In this document: one piece after another, positions 34,265 through 43,340 of the stretch
Position numbering within the stretch: the stretch's first letter is position 1
Layout of the letters: each line of letters begins with the position of its first letter
Source: Winogradskyella sp. MH6
Lineage (GTDB): Bacteria > Bacteroidota > Bacteroidia > Flavobacteriales > Flavobacteriaceae
NCBI RefSeq assembly: GCF_022810765.1
Contig: NZ_CP094494.1
Span: 806,001-870,000, forward strand
Length of the DNA stretch: 64,000 bases
Direction: 5' to 3'
Notes under the pieces: model-generated
Databases searched by the model: none
The model's input: the letters and a program-made list of their open reading frames with translations, nothing else
What the model was told of the DNA's origin: nothing
Made by a program: the position numbers and the translations under genes

Positions 34265-37200
34265 TTATCGTTTCAAAGTAAAATGGGCTTTAAACTCCTT
34301 TATTTGGTTGGTAAGGGGTTCTTCGTATTCTACTGTAAACCAGTAGTCGCTCGATGGCATGTTGTTGCCGTTGAACGTCCCATCCCATCCCTGACCTTCC
34401 GGGCTGATCTGCTTGAGCAATTTCCCGTAGCGGTCAAATATATAAATTTTGGCATTACCTCCAATACCTTCTATGTTCCATGTTTCATGTATGCCATCTC
34501 CATTTGGCGTAAAGTACTTCGGATAATCGATCACGAACACCTCTTGTGTCGCTATACCACAGCCGTTCTTGTCCCTTGCCGTTACCGTATGTAGTCCCTG
34601 AGATACTCCAGTAAATTGTATTGAGCCATCCTCTGAAGGATCCATCCATGGACCTCCGTCCAGACTGTACTCATACTCACTGATTCCTGTTGCCAGTGCT
34701 TCTATAACGTTACTATTGCCAAAAACTTGTGTTACCACTTCAGCAATTAGAGTTGGCGGCGCACTTTCTACCACCACTGTTTCATCGTAAGTCTCACAGT
34801 TCGTCACTGTTGACGTAGTGATATCCGTTACCGTCACTCCATAGGTTCCTCCTTGGGTTGGCATCATACTTGAACTGGTCTCTGTAGTGATGACTTCACC
34901 ATTGAAGGTCCACTCAAAACTGTAATCCGTGTCCGATAATCCGGTATCCAATACCAATGGGTCTAAAATTTCCGTGCCATTGGTATCCACACAAAGGATG
35001 TAACTGTCCTCAAGATCAAAGTATGGTCTCGGGTTTACCTGAAGCGTCAGTGCTGCGACTTCGTAACAGATAGATCCGTCTTGTTGGTTATCGAATACTC
35101 CGTCATTGTTTAAATCTACTGGGTCTCCGTTTCCGTCTCCATCTATATCTACAAACTCATACAGACCATCTGCATTGGCATCGATACCATCTGATAAGCC
35201 ATCTCCGTCAACGTCTATTAAATCGAATACTCCGTCCGCATCCGTATCATAGGTATCTATCGTACCGTTGGCATCTAAATCTAGTCCTGCCGTTAATGCA
35301 GTTAGATCTAATGCGATTGGTATAACTGCTAAAGTATTGTTATCTACTCTTGCATAGATAACCTGTGGGTTTACTACATTCTCATATAGGTCTGGTAACG
35401 GGTTAACGTTTAAGTTTGCATCGTCTTCCGTAGCGAAGTACGTAACAATATAATTTGTTGGGTCTTGTCCATCCAATATAAACTCATCTTGTGTAGACAA
35501 GGTAAACTGTGTACTGTCATTACTTGGGTCTCCATCGGTCTCTACATTATCATCACATTCCTCGTAGATTATATCCACCATATCCGGATTGGCCTGTGCC
35601 GCTTCATCTACCTGAAGGTTAAAACGCTGTGTACTGATAGAACAGCCTGTTACGTTGTCTGTTATCGTTACGTAGATTTCTTGTGGGTTGCTAATGTTGG
35701 TGTATGGACTTACCAAGGCGTTCATCTCTGCTTCTGCATCTGCCAAGGTCTCATGATAGGTCACAATGTAACGTGTTGGATCTTGTCCGTTTAAGACTTC
35801 TTCGTCTTTAGTTGTTAGATCAAAGCTGTCAAATCCGTCCGTGTTCAGTTCACATTGTATAAAGTCCGTTACTGCCACTACTTCTGGTAATGGGTATACG
35901 TGTATCGTAAAATCAACTACCGCATAACAGCCCGTTACGTCATTGGTTACTCTTACATAGATGTCCTGTGCTGGTGTGTCTACATTGGTATATTGTGTTG
36001 GGTCTGCAATGGCGTTTTCACCTGCGTATGCATCTTCCGATGTTTCGTGGTATGTCGGTGTTACTCCGGCTTCTCCGTTTAAGATTAATACTTCATTCTC
36101 TGTTAAATCGAAAACTTCTACTCCATCTCCGGTGTTCGTATCATCACACAGCTCTAAATCTGGTAATTGGCCACTTGGTGTTGGTGTTGGGTTTGGCAAC
36201 ACTCTTATGGTCATTGTTGTATAGGCTACACAGCCCGTATCAGTATCGGTTACCACAACATATAAGGTCTGTGGGTTTGCTGGAAGACCATTGACCGAAG
36301 CATTGGTGTACTGCGTTGGGTCGGCTATGACATTCGTCTGTGCCTGTGCATCAGCATTGGTTTCATAGTAATCTACATCCCAACTAGCGTTGCCTCCTGT
36401 GATCTCTGTGTCTTTTACCGTGAGATCGAATACCGTCATCTCATCTCCTGGTACTTCATCTAAATCATCACACAATTCTAATGGTGTTGGCTGTACTGGC
36501 TCTGGTGGCAACTGTACGATTATCTCAAACTCTCCTGTATCCTGACAGCCTGTAGTCGAGTTATACAACCTTACATAGATGGTCTGTGGATTTATGGTAT
36601 TGGTATAGTTACCCTCGTTTATTATTGGATTATTCCCTGTCTCTGCATCTGCTGCCGTAACATGGTAGGTTAGTGTTACTTCTGTTGGGGCTTGCGTCCC
36701 TAAGATATCAGCATCGCGCTGGGTCAGGTCAAACTGGGCTATCCCGTCATTGTTGTCATCACAGATCTCTAATGGATCTAGATTTGTCGGTACTTCTGGT
36801 GATGGTACCACAATCAGTTCCAACGTGTTCTGCGTTAGACTGTAACAGCCTGTAATCGTATTCTCGGAACGTACATAGATCATTTGGTTGTCTGCTACAA
36901 TATTGGTGTACAGCCCTGTTATGGCATTAATACCTTGTTCGGCTTCTTCTTGGGTCTCATGGTAGGTAATAACCACGTCTGGCTCTCCGTTGGTAATCTC
37001 TACCGTACGAATCTCTAGATCGAACTCGGCAAAACCGTCGTTGTCATCGTCACAGACCTCGATTGGGTCTGGATCTGGCTCTGGCGATGGAATCGGATCT
37101 ACCCTTAGGGTTACCGTTATGGTACTGTAACAGCCTGTTACATCGTTCTCGGCTCTTACATAGATTGTTTGGGCATTGCTCGTGTTGACATACGGACTTA

Positions 37201-40200
37201 CGATTGGATTGGTAGCATTGTCAGCATCCATCTGTGTCTCGTAGTACGTTAAGGTTATTCCGTTCTGACCGTTCAAGATCTCTGCTTCGGCATTTTCCAG
37301 CGTAAAGGCTTCTTGCTCATCTCCTGGATTGTTGACGTCACATAGCTCTAATGGCATTGGTTGTACCAGTACTGGCAATGGGTTAACGATCAGTTCCAAA
37401 CTTGTGACCTTATAACAGCCTTCTACTGTATTGGTGTCTTCCACACGTATCCAGATAATCTGGGTATTGGCAGTGGTATTGGCATAAGCCGCTGGATTGG
37501 CTATTGGATTGTTCGCCTGGTTAGCATTATCTTCTGTTTCATAATAGCTTACCGCATACTGTGCTGGGTCTAATCCGTTAAGAAGTTCTTCTGCTTTGCT
37601 TGTTAAGTCAAAGGTTGCAAACCCATCTGCCGAGGCATCGTCACACTCCTCTAATGGTGTTGGCTCTATAATCTGTGGTGTTGGCTCTACGATAAGCTGT
37701 AGTTCTACTATCGTTGCACAGTCCGTTGCAATCGTTGCACTCTCTACGCGTGCATAAAGGGTCTGCGTATCTACTACGATATTGTTGTAGTCTACTGTCG
37801 TATCTACGGCATCTACTCCATTTTCTGCATTGGCAAAAGTTTCATGGTAGGTTACCGTTAGGCCTGCTATCCCTCCCGTAATCTCGTTATCGGCATCGGT
37901 TAGGGTAAACACACCAAAACCATCGTTGTCCGGGTCGCAGTAGCGCAACGGTGTCGGCTCATTGGCAACTGGTGCCTGCTCTACCACCAAGTCTAATGTC
38001 GTGGTATCGTAACAGCCTGTTGTGGTATCTTCTACGCGTACAAAAATGGTCTGTGGATTGCTAATGTTTGTGTATGGGATCGCTAATGGGTTCGCCTCTG
38101 CTTGGGCATCGGCCAAGTTCAGGTAATAGCTTACCGAATAACCTGGGTTGTTGCCGCTAATCTCTATGTTCTTTATACTTAGGTCGATCTCTGTTAGACC
38201 ATCTGGTGTACCGTCGTCACACACCTCTAATGGTGTTGGAGCTACCAAGGCTGGTAATGGGTTGACTACCAAATCAAATGTAACTTGTGAACTACAGCCT
38301 GTATTGGTATTGGTCAGTACTGCAATGATCTCTTGTGGGTTACTCGTGTTGGTATATGGGACTGTGATTGCGTTTGTGTTCGTATCTGCATCGGCTTGGC
38401 TCGCGTAATAGCTCACCGTGACGTTCGTCTGTCCGTTGAGTATCTCCGCTTCCTTATCCGTTAGGTCGAACTGCTCTTGCTCGTCTCCTGGATTATCATC
38501 GTCACAAAGCTCATATGGGCTTACTGCTACAACCGTAGGCAATGGGTTAACGATTAGTTGCAACGTTGTGGTATCATAACAGCCTGCTGCGTTCTCGATA
38601 CGCACGTAAACTTCTTCCGTGAATGGGTCCGTATTCATGTAGAGTGTTGGTAGTACTCCTGATCCGTCTGCTGCACCTTCTGGTGTGGAATGGTAGGTCA
38701 CTACGACTCCCGTCTGGGCTCCGATAACCTCCGCTTCACTATCTCCCAAATTGAACTCAGCCACTCCATCAGAATCGTCATCGCAGACCTCCAAAGCCGT
38801 AGGCATGTTGGCAACTGGATTGCCCAAGACCTCTAAAACTAAGGTCGTAACTGCATAGCATTCACTATTGATATTGTTTTCTAGACGCGCATAAATCGTT
38901 TGGTTGTTTGGTGTTACATTATTATAAGGAGATACTAAAGGAGAGTTATCATTCTCGGCATCTGCTTGCGTTAAATGGTAAGTAACACTTACATCATTTG
39001 GATCGTTTGTGCCTATAATCTCAGTATCTCTTTCAGTTAGAGTGAATGTTCCTATTCCATCAATTACATCACCATCACAAACTTGTAATGGACTAATCAT
39101 ATTTCCTATTGTAAGATCCGTAAATAACAACTGAAATGAAGTAGTATCGAAACACTCTTGTGAAGCATCTGCTATACGAACCCATATAGTTTGCGGATTA
39201 GAAATGTTAGTGTAATTTGTAGGTAAAGCACCAACACCATCAATAGCCTCTTGCTCTGTAAGATGATAGGTAATTATAAAATCATTTGGATCTTGACTTC
39301 CTAGCACATCGTCATCATTTTCAGATAAATCAAATTCTGCCGTGGCATCTGCATCACAAATAGACAAATCTACTGCCGCATTAGCAACAGGACTTGGTTT
39401 AAATTCTACTAAAATGCTATCTGAAGTCTCACATCCAGGCGCAAAAACAACATCTACAGAGTAAGTCCCTGCTTCATCAACATCTATTGTCGAACCTGTT
39501 TCACCTGGAATTTCAACTCCATTAAAAAACCATGTATGTGTTGCTGTGGCAGCTTCAGTATCTAAGGTAATTGAATTACCACCACATTCTGCAGTACCAG
39601 CTGCAATAGTGATATCGTCACCTAGCTCACCACCTAAATTAAAACTTCCTGCTTCTAAAAATATAGCAGAGTCCCAAATAGAGTCACCTTCATCAGCAGC
39701 AACAAGCTTTATCTCATATGTTGTATTGGGTATTACAGTTGCAGAAGCCGTGAGAACTACTGTTCTTCCTCCGTAATTAGTTTCTCCAATATCATATCCT
39801 TCAAAATAGGCTGGATTATCGGTACACGTACCAGAGTTATTAATATTAGTTACATTAACAGGTGTACCATCTGGTAAAACCGCAAGATTAGTATAAGCGG
39901 TCGTACCAACTTCACGAAGTAAAAATGCAAACCCATCAGCAAAGTTACATTCTGTTGATCCATCATACTCTTCAGAAGCCATTAAATACCTAAAACTAAT
40001 TTCATTTGCAGTTGGTACAAAATTGAATTTTATGAATGTAGCATCATTGGTACTTCCTGCACCAAAACCTAATGCATTTTCTAAATCTGCATCTCCAGCT
40101 TGACCATTATTATTTGAGACTAATACAGGATTGATAGTATTTCCTGCTTGAGCAGCTACACCAGAGGTTATAATAATACCTTCTTCGAATGGAAAGTTAA

Positions 40201-41095
40201 CCGCTCCACCTCTTGTGAAATACCCATAACTTTTTGTACCTGTGTTACCTGGTGCTCCATTTACCTGAAATGAAAAATTATCGACACCTGAACATCCACC
40301 AGAGACCAAAACATTCTCTATTAATTCTGGCAAAGACATTGTGGACTCTGGGAAAGCTGCATTATTAACAGACACAATAGCTTGTAATACGTTTACAAAA
40401 AATGTTACACTTTCTTGACAACCTACCGGATTATCATCTTGAACTGTTAGCGTTACTACATATGTACCTGAAGTATTATAGGTATTAGACACATTCGTTC
40501 CTGTAGCAGAGTTACCATCACCAAAATTCCAAGAATATGTAGCGTTTGTACCATCTACCGAAAAGGCTGCAGCCCCAACAAAATCTACTGTTTCACCAGG
40601 TAAAATCTCAACAACATTTGGAGAGGTTTCTGCTGGCGTAGTACTAACAATTTCTGGTGTTATAGTTTGACAAGATACTGCGCAAATAATATCTGCCTCC
40701 CAACCCAATCCTGAACCAGAAGCATTGGACGTAAATGTGATTGTTAAACAACCAGAAGTATTAGCCGATGATGCCATTACAAGGCCAGGAGAATCAATAG
40801 ATGAATAACTACCTATTATAGGAGCTGTTGTATCTTCACCATCGTATATTGTTAAAATATCAGCATTTAACTGTGTATTGAAATCTAAAAAATCTAATAT
40901 GATAAATTGATCAGCATTAGGAGGACAAATTGTGGTTGTGAAGTTTTCATCATTTCCGTAATTTCCAAACTCACCACCTGAATCATAAAACTTATCAGGT
41001 TCACAACGTGTAAACGTTCCATCTTGCATCGAGATATCTTGGGAATATCCAAAGACCGAGATTATCAGAGCAGTTACAAATAATATCTTTTTCAT
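34265..41095 (-). CDS. Giant T9SS type B sorting-domain surface protein
   Basis: 2276 residues: signal peptide to about 19, CUB-like domain (about 20-125), PKD domain (WNFGDGNSATG, about 140-225), choice-of-anchor L-like region (about 230-480, with FPFEEGIIITSGVA), Ig-like domain (about 485-565), fourteen tandem repeats of about 90 residues (about 575-2024), another Ig-like stretch, and the C-terminal signal FTPNGDGIHETWNIEGI ... FTLKR, which is the T9SS type B sorting domain. So it is exported by the T9SS and attached to or released at the surface. The bottom 4.5 kb differs in composition from the rest (see findings). Operon with the PorP/SprF gene. Function is likely adhesion, by domain content only. 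Confidence 0.95.
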   Translation of the reverse strand: MKKILFVTALIISVFGYSQDISMQDGTFTRCEPDKFYDSGGEFGNYGNDENFTTTICPPNADQFIILDFLDFNTQLNADILTIYDGEDTTAPIIGSYSSIDSPGLVMASSANTSGCLTITFTSNASGSGLGWEADIICAVSCQTITPEIVSTTPAETSPNVVEILPGETVDFVGAAAFSVDGTNATYSWNFGDGNSATGTNVSNTYNTSGTYVVTLTVQDDNPVGCQESVTFFVNVLQAIVSVNNAAFPESTMSLPELIENVLVSGGCSGVDNFSFQVNGAPGNTGTKSYGYFTRGGAVNFPFEEGIIITSGVAAQAGNTINPVLVSNNNGQAGDADLENALGFGAGSTNDATFIKFNFVPTANEISFRYLMASEEYDGSTECNFADGFAFLLREVGTTAYTNLAVLPDGTPVNVTNINNSGTCTDNPAYFEGYDIGETNYGGRTVVLTASATVIPNTTYEIKLVAADEGDSIWDSAIFLEAGSFNLGGELGDDITIAAGTAECGGNSITLDTEAATATHTWFFNGVEIPGETGSTIDVDEAGTYSVDVVFAPGCETSDSILVEFKPSPVANAAVDLSICDADATAEFDLSENDDDVLGSQDPNDFIITYHLTEQEAIDGVGALPTNYTNISNPQTIWVRIADASQECFDTTSFQLLFTDLTIGNMISPLQVCDGDVIDGIGTFTLTERDTEIIGTNDPNDVSVTYHLTQADAENDNSPLVSPYNNVTPNNQTIYARLENNINSECYAVTTLVLEVLGNPVANMPTALEVCDDDSDGVAEFNLGDSEAEVIGAQTGVVVTYHSTPEGAADGSGVLPTLYMNTDPFTEEVYVRIENAAGCYDTTTLQLIVNPLPTVVAVSPYELCDDDNPGDEQEQFDLTDKEAEILNGQTNVTVSYYASQADADTNTNAITVPYTNTSNPQEIIAVLTNTNTGCSSQVTFDLVVNPLPALVAPTPLEVCDDGTPDGLTEIDLSIKNIEISGNNPGYSVSYYLNLADAQAEANPLAIPYTNISNPQTIFVRVEDTTTGCYDTTTLDLVVEQAPVANEPTPLRYCDPDNDGFGVFTLTDADNEITGGIAGLTVTYHETFANAENGVDAVDTTVDYNNIVVDTQTLYARVESATIATDCATIVELQLIVEPTPQIIEPTPLEECDDASADGFATFDLTSKAEELLNGLDPAQYAVSYYETEDNANQANNPIANPAAYANTTANTQIIWIRVEDTNTVEGCYKVTSLELIVNPLPVLVQPMPLELCDVNNPGDEQEAFTLENAEAEILNGQNGITLTYYETQMDADNATNPIVSPYVNTSNAQTIYVRAENDVTGCYSTITVTLRVDPIPSPEPDPDPIEVCDDDNDGFAEFDLEIRTVEITNGEPDVVITYHETQEEAEQGINAITGLYTNIVADNQMIYVRSENTITGCYSLTQNTLELIVVPSPEVPTNLDPLEICDDNNDGIAQFDLTQRDADILGTQAPTEVTLTYHVTAADAETGNNPIINEGNYTNTINPQTIYVRLYNSTTGCQDTGEFEIIVQLPPEPVQPTPLELCDDLDEVPGDEMTVFDLTVKDTEITGGNASWDVDYYETNADAQAQTNVIADPTQYTNASVNGLPANPQTLYVVVTDTDTGCVAYTTMTIRVLPNPTPTPSGQLPDLELCDDTNTGDGVEVFDLTENEVLILNGEAGVTPTYHETSEDAYAGENAIADPTQYTNVDTPAQDIYVRVTNDVTGCYAVVDFTIHVYPLPEVVAVTDFIQCELNTDGFDSFDLTTKDEEVLNGQDPTRYIVTYHETLADAEAEMNALVSPYTNISNPQEIYVTITDNVTGCSISTQRFNLQVDEAAQANPDMVDIIYEECDDNVETDGDPSNDSTQFTLSTQDEFILDGQDPTNYIVTYFATEDDANLNVNPLPDLYENVVNPQVIYARVDNNTLAVIPIALDLTALTAGLDLDANGTIDTYDTDADGVFDLIDVDGDGLSDGIDANADGLYEFVDIDGDGNGDPVDLNNDGVFDNQQDGSICYEVAALTLQVNPRPYFDLEDSYILCVDTNGTEILDPLVLDTGLSDTDYSFEWTFNGEVITTETSSSMMPTQGGTYGVTVTDITTSTVTNCETYDETVVVESAPPTLIAEVVTQVFGNSNVIEALATGISEYEYSLDGGPWMDPSEDGSIQFTGVSQGLHTVTARDKNGCGIATQEVFVIDYPKYFTPNGDGIHETWNIEGIGGNAKIYIFDRYGKLLKQISPEGQGWDGTFNGNNMPSSDYWFTVEYEEPLTNQIKEFKAHFTLKR
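35025..39375 (-). repeat. Fourteen tandem repeats of about 90 codons within the giant surface gene
   Basis: Each unit reads roughly P-L-E-x-C-D-D ... FDLT ... EIxxG ... VTYHET ... A-x-x-x-N-P-I ... YTN ... NPQTIYVRVEN ... TGCYxxTTL-x-L-x-V. Cores are at PLEVCDDG, PLRYCDPD, PLEECDDA and so on. The GCY core is kept even at the DNA level in many units (minus strand GGCTGTTAC). Two conserved cysteines per unit suggest a disulfide. The units are diverged, not identical, so this is an old array with possible recent exchange. Confidence 0.9.
35075..35335 (-). other. Inserted DxDxDG-type segment in the last surface repeat
   Basis: In repeat 14, between the NNT turn and the GSICYEV strand where other units have only TGCY, about 70-80 residues are inserted. 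They have regularly spaced D-x-D/N-x-D-G motifs: DTDADGVFD, DVDGDGLSDG, DANADGLYE, DIDGDGNGD, DLNNDGVFD. This is the thrombospondin type 3/dockerin-like calcium-binding pattern. It would sit near the C-terminal end, close to the sorting domain. Confidence 0.75.
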
Positions 41096-41261
41096 AGTTA
41101 GTCAGGATTCATTTAAAAACACGCTAAAAAAGACATAAAATTAACATCTCAAAAGGTGTTTTCATAAATGAGGACGAAATTTAATCAAATTAAATGAATT
41201 GACTTAAGAAATTAGTCACAAAACATTATATATAGGATTAACGTTTCATGCTGATATTTCA

Positions 41262-41269
41262 TATTTTTG
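41262..41269 (+). promoter_or_regulatory. -7 promoter element for the Nfu-like gene
   Basis: TATTTTTG, an exact TAnnTTTG, ends 11 nt before the ATG at 41281. With the usual start 5-7 nt past the -7, the leader would be only about 5 nt. No convincing -33 was found. The rest of the 185-bp gap to the giant gene contains nothing else I can name. Confidence 0.5.
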
Positions 41270-41280
41270 CATAAAAAAAG

Positions 41281-42183
41281 ATGCCTAAAACAAAAATAAC
41301 AATAGTTCCCACCTCTAATGAGACGATATTAAAATTCGAAGCTGATAGATTTTTAACAAATCATAATAGTTTTGAATTTAACAATATAGATGACGCTAAA
41401 GATTCCCCTTTAGCCCAACAATTATTCTACTTGCCTTTTGTTAAAAAAGTATACATAGCATCAAACTTTGTTGCTATTGAACGCTACAATATTGTAGCAT
41501 GGGCCGATGTGCAGGATGAAGTGGCTGAACAAATAGAAGACTACCTTTCTAACGACGGAATAATAGTTACCGAAGATGCCATAAAACCCAAAGCCGCAGT
41601 TACAGTTTACGCAGAAAGCACTCCTAACCCAAGCGTACTAAAATTTGTATGCAACAAGGTTTTGGTTCCAAATGTTTACGAATTCACCACTATTGAAGAA
41701 GCAAAACCTTCTCCATTAGCAACCGCTTTGTTTCAGTTTCCGTTTGTGAAAAATGTGTTTATGGAAAAAAACTTTATTTCCATTACAAAGTTTGACATTA
41801 TTGAGTGGGAAGAAATCACCTTGCAACTTAGAGAATTTATAAAATCTTATGTTGAAGAAGGTAAAACCATTTTAAATGACGACGCACCTAAACAACTCAA
41901 TAAGACAGAAGAAGCTATAGAGCAAAAATTTGAAGCCCTAGACGACACCTCTAAAAACATTGTAAATATTCTTGAAGAATACGTTAAACCAGCAGTAGCT
42001 AGCGATGGTGGAAATATAGAGTTTAGATCTTACGATGAAGAAACAAAAAAAGTTGAAGTTTTATTGCAAGGTGCATGTAGTGGTTGTCCTTCATCTACTT
42101 TTACTCTAAAGAACGGTATTGAAAACATGCTTAGAGATATGCTAAACGACACTTCTATTACTGTAAATGCTATTAATGGTTAA
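41281..42183 (+). CDS. Nfu/NifU-family Fe-S scaffold with duplicated Nfu N-domain
   Basis: 300 residues: Nfu N-terminal domain (about 4-92; NETILKFEADRFL, SPLAQQLFYLPFVKKVYIA), a second copy (about 108-198; NPSVLKFVCNKVL, SPLATALFQFPFVKNVFME), then the C-terminal NifU domain (about 222-297) with the cluster-binding CxxC in GACSGCPSST. Scaffold or carrier of 4Fe-4S clusters. Two N-domains instead of one is the notable architecture. Near dodecin, 74 bp downstream. Confidence 0.93.
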   Translation: MPKTKITIVPTSNETILKFEADRFLTNHNSFEFNNIDDAKDSPLAQQLFYLPFVKKVYIASNFVAIERYNIVAWADVQDEVAEQIEDYLSNDGIIVTEDAIKPKAAVTVYAESTPNPSVLKFVCNKVLVPNVYEFTTIEEAKPSPLATALFQFPFVKNVFMEKNFISITKFDIIEWEEITLQLREFIKSYVEEGKTILNDDAPKQLNKTEEAIEQKFEALDDTSKNIVNILEEYVKPAVASDGGNIEFRSYDEETKKVEVLLQGACSGCPSSTFTLKNGIENMLRDMLNDTSITVNAING

Positions 42184-42257
42184 AAAATGCTTAACTTTAA
42201 GTGACTTTTTAGATGAAATCGTTTCTAAAAAGTATAACCAAATAAAGACAATATATT

Positions 42258-42458
42258 ATGGCAGTATTAAAAGTAATTGAAGTATTATCAAATTCAGATA
42301 AAAGTTGGGAAGATGCAACTAAAAAAGCAGTAAAAGAAGCATCTAAAACTGTAAAGAACATTCGTTCTGTATATGTACAAGACCAAAGCGCTATTGTAAA
42401 AGGTGACGACGTTACAGAATTTAGAGTTAACTTAAAGTTGACATTTGAAGTTAAATAA
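42258..42458 (+). CDS. Dodecin-family flavin-binding protein
   Basis: 66 residues with the dodecin pattern: AVLKVIEVLSNSDKSWEDA, helix KKAVKEASKTVKNI, then strands RSVYVQDQSAIV and EFRVNLKLTFEV. Dodecins form hollow 12-mers that store flavin between a pair of stacking tryptophans. At the position where the Thermus and Halobacterium proteins have that Trp (…W-F-E-V / …W-A-E-V), this one has Ser37 (RSVYV). So flavin binding may be weak or altered. Ends at a terminator (42482-42507). Confidence 0.9.
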   Translation: MAVLKVIEVLSNSDKSWEDATKKAVKEASKTVKNIRSVYVQDQSAIVKGDDVTEFRVNLKLTFEVK

Positions 42459-42481
42459 TTGTAAAACAATATTTTAAATTT

Positions 42482-42507
42482 ACTCGGTTTTACTACCGAG
42501 TTTTTTT
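42482..42507 (+). terminator. Intrinsic terminator after dodecin
   Basis: ACTCGGT (42482-42488), loop TTTACT, ACCGAGT (42495-42501), then a run of T to 42507. It starts 24 bp after the dodecin stop. It lies 20 bp before the MscS ATG. Confidence 0.85.
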
Positions 42508-42527
42508 ATTCAATAAAATTAATCAAC

Positions 42528-43340
42528 ATGGAGACACAAAAATGGATAGATAAAGGTTATGACTTAATTGTTGAGTTTGCACCAAAAATTTTAGCCGCTA
42601 TTTTAATATGGATTATTGGTAGCTGGATTATTAAAATGCTGATGAAAGGCATTAAAAAAGCTATGACCAAAGCAAATTATGATGATAGCTTAAAAAAGTT
42701 CTTACTTAACCTACTCAGCTGGATTTTTAAAATTGTATTAATTCTTGTTGTTCTTGGCACTGTTGGCGTAGAAACCACGTCATTTGCTGCAATTTTAGCT
42801 GCTGCTGGTTTGGCTGTTGGTATGGCTTTACAAGGATCTCTCGGGAATTTTGCAGGAGGTGTTTTAATCATGACTTTTAAACCTTTTAAAATTGGAGACC
42901 TCATTGAAGCTCAAGGTGAAATTGGAGTTGTAAAAGAGATTGAAATTTTCACTACCAAATTAACAGGACTTTCTAATAGAGAGATTATTATTCCTAATGG
43001 TGCACTTTCTAATGGTAATATTATTAATTTCACTACAGAAGGAACAAGACGTGTAGATTTAGTTTTTGGAGTAAGCTATGATGCTGACATAAAGCAAACC
43101 AAAGAGGTTTTAATGAATGTGCTAACATCAAATCCTAAAGTATTAAATGAACCTGCACCAACAGTTACCGTATTAGAGTTGGCAGACAGTTCTGTTAATT
43201 TTGCTGTAAGACCATGGTGTAAAGCAGAACATTACTGGGATGTTTACTTTGAAGTTACAGAAAACACAAAAGAAGCGTTAGACGCTGCAGGTATAGAAAT
43301 ACCATACCCTCACTCTGTAGAAATACAAAAGCAAGGCTAA
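42528..43340 (+). CDS. Small-conductance mechanosensitive channel (MscS family)
   Basis: 270 residues. Three membrane segments; the pore helix reads AAAGLAVGMALQGSLGNFAGGVLIMTFKPFKIGD, the hallmark glycine/alanine-rich TM3 and its beta-domain junction. A cytoplasmic beta domain (EIFTTKLTGLSNREIIIPNG) follows. It vents osmolytes on hypo-osmotic shock. It is convergent with tsaB, and the two stops overlap by 4 bp (43337-43340), so transcription from the two sides meets without a visible terminator. Confidence 0.94.
   Translation: METQKWIDKGYDLIVEFAPKILAAILIWIIGSWIIKMLMKGIKKAMTKANYDDSLKKFLLNLLSWIFKIVLILVVLGTVGVETTSFAAILAAAGLAVGMALQGSLGNFAGGVLIMTFKPFKIGDLIEAQGEIGVVKEIEIFTTKLTGLSNREIIIPNGALSNGNIINFTTEGTRRVDLVFGVSYDADIKQTKEVLMNVLTSNPKVLNEPAPTVTVLELADSSVNFAVRPWCKAEHYWDVYFEVTENTKEALDAAGIEIPYPHSVEIQKQG

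Noticed and set aside
34900..39400. Regular repeats as a possible CRISPR array
   Set aside because: The period is about 270 bp, the repeats are protein-coding in one frame and diverged; there are no short identical repeats with spacers and no cas genes.
34283..39776. Many plus-strand open frames opposite the giant surface gene
   Set aside because: They are shadows created by the repeats and the higher G+C of the minus-strand gene. They have no start context, no coding-like residues and repeat with the array period.
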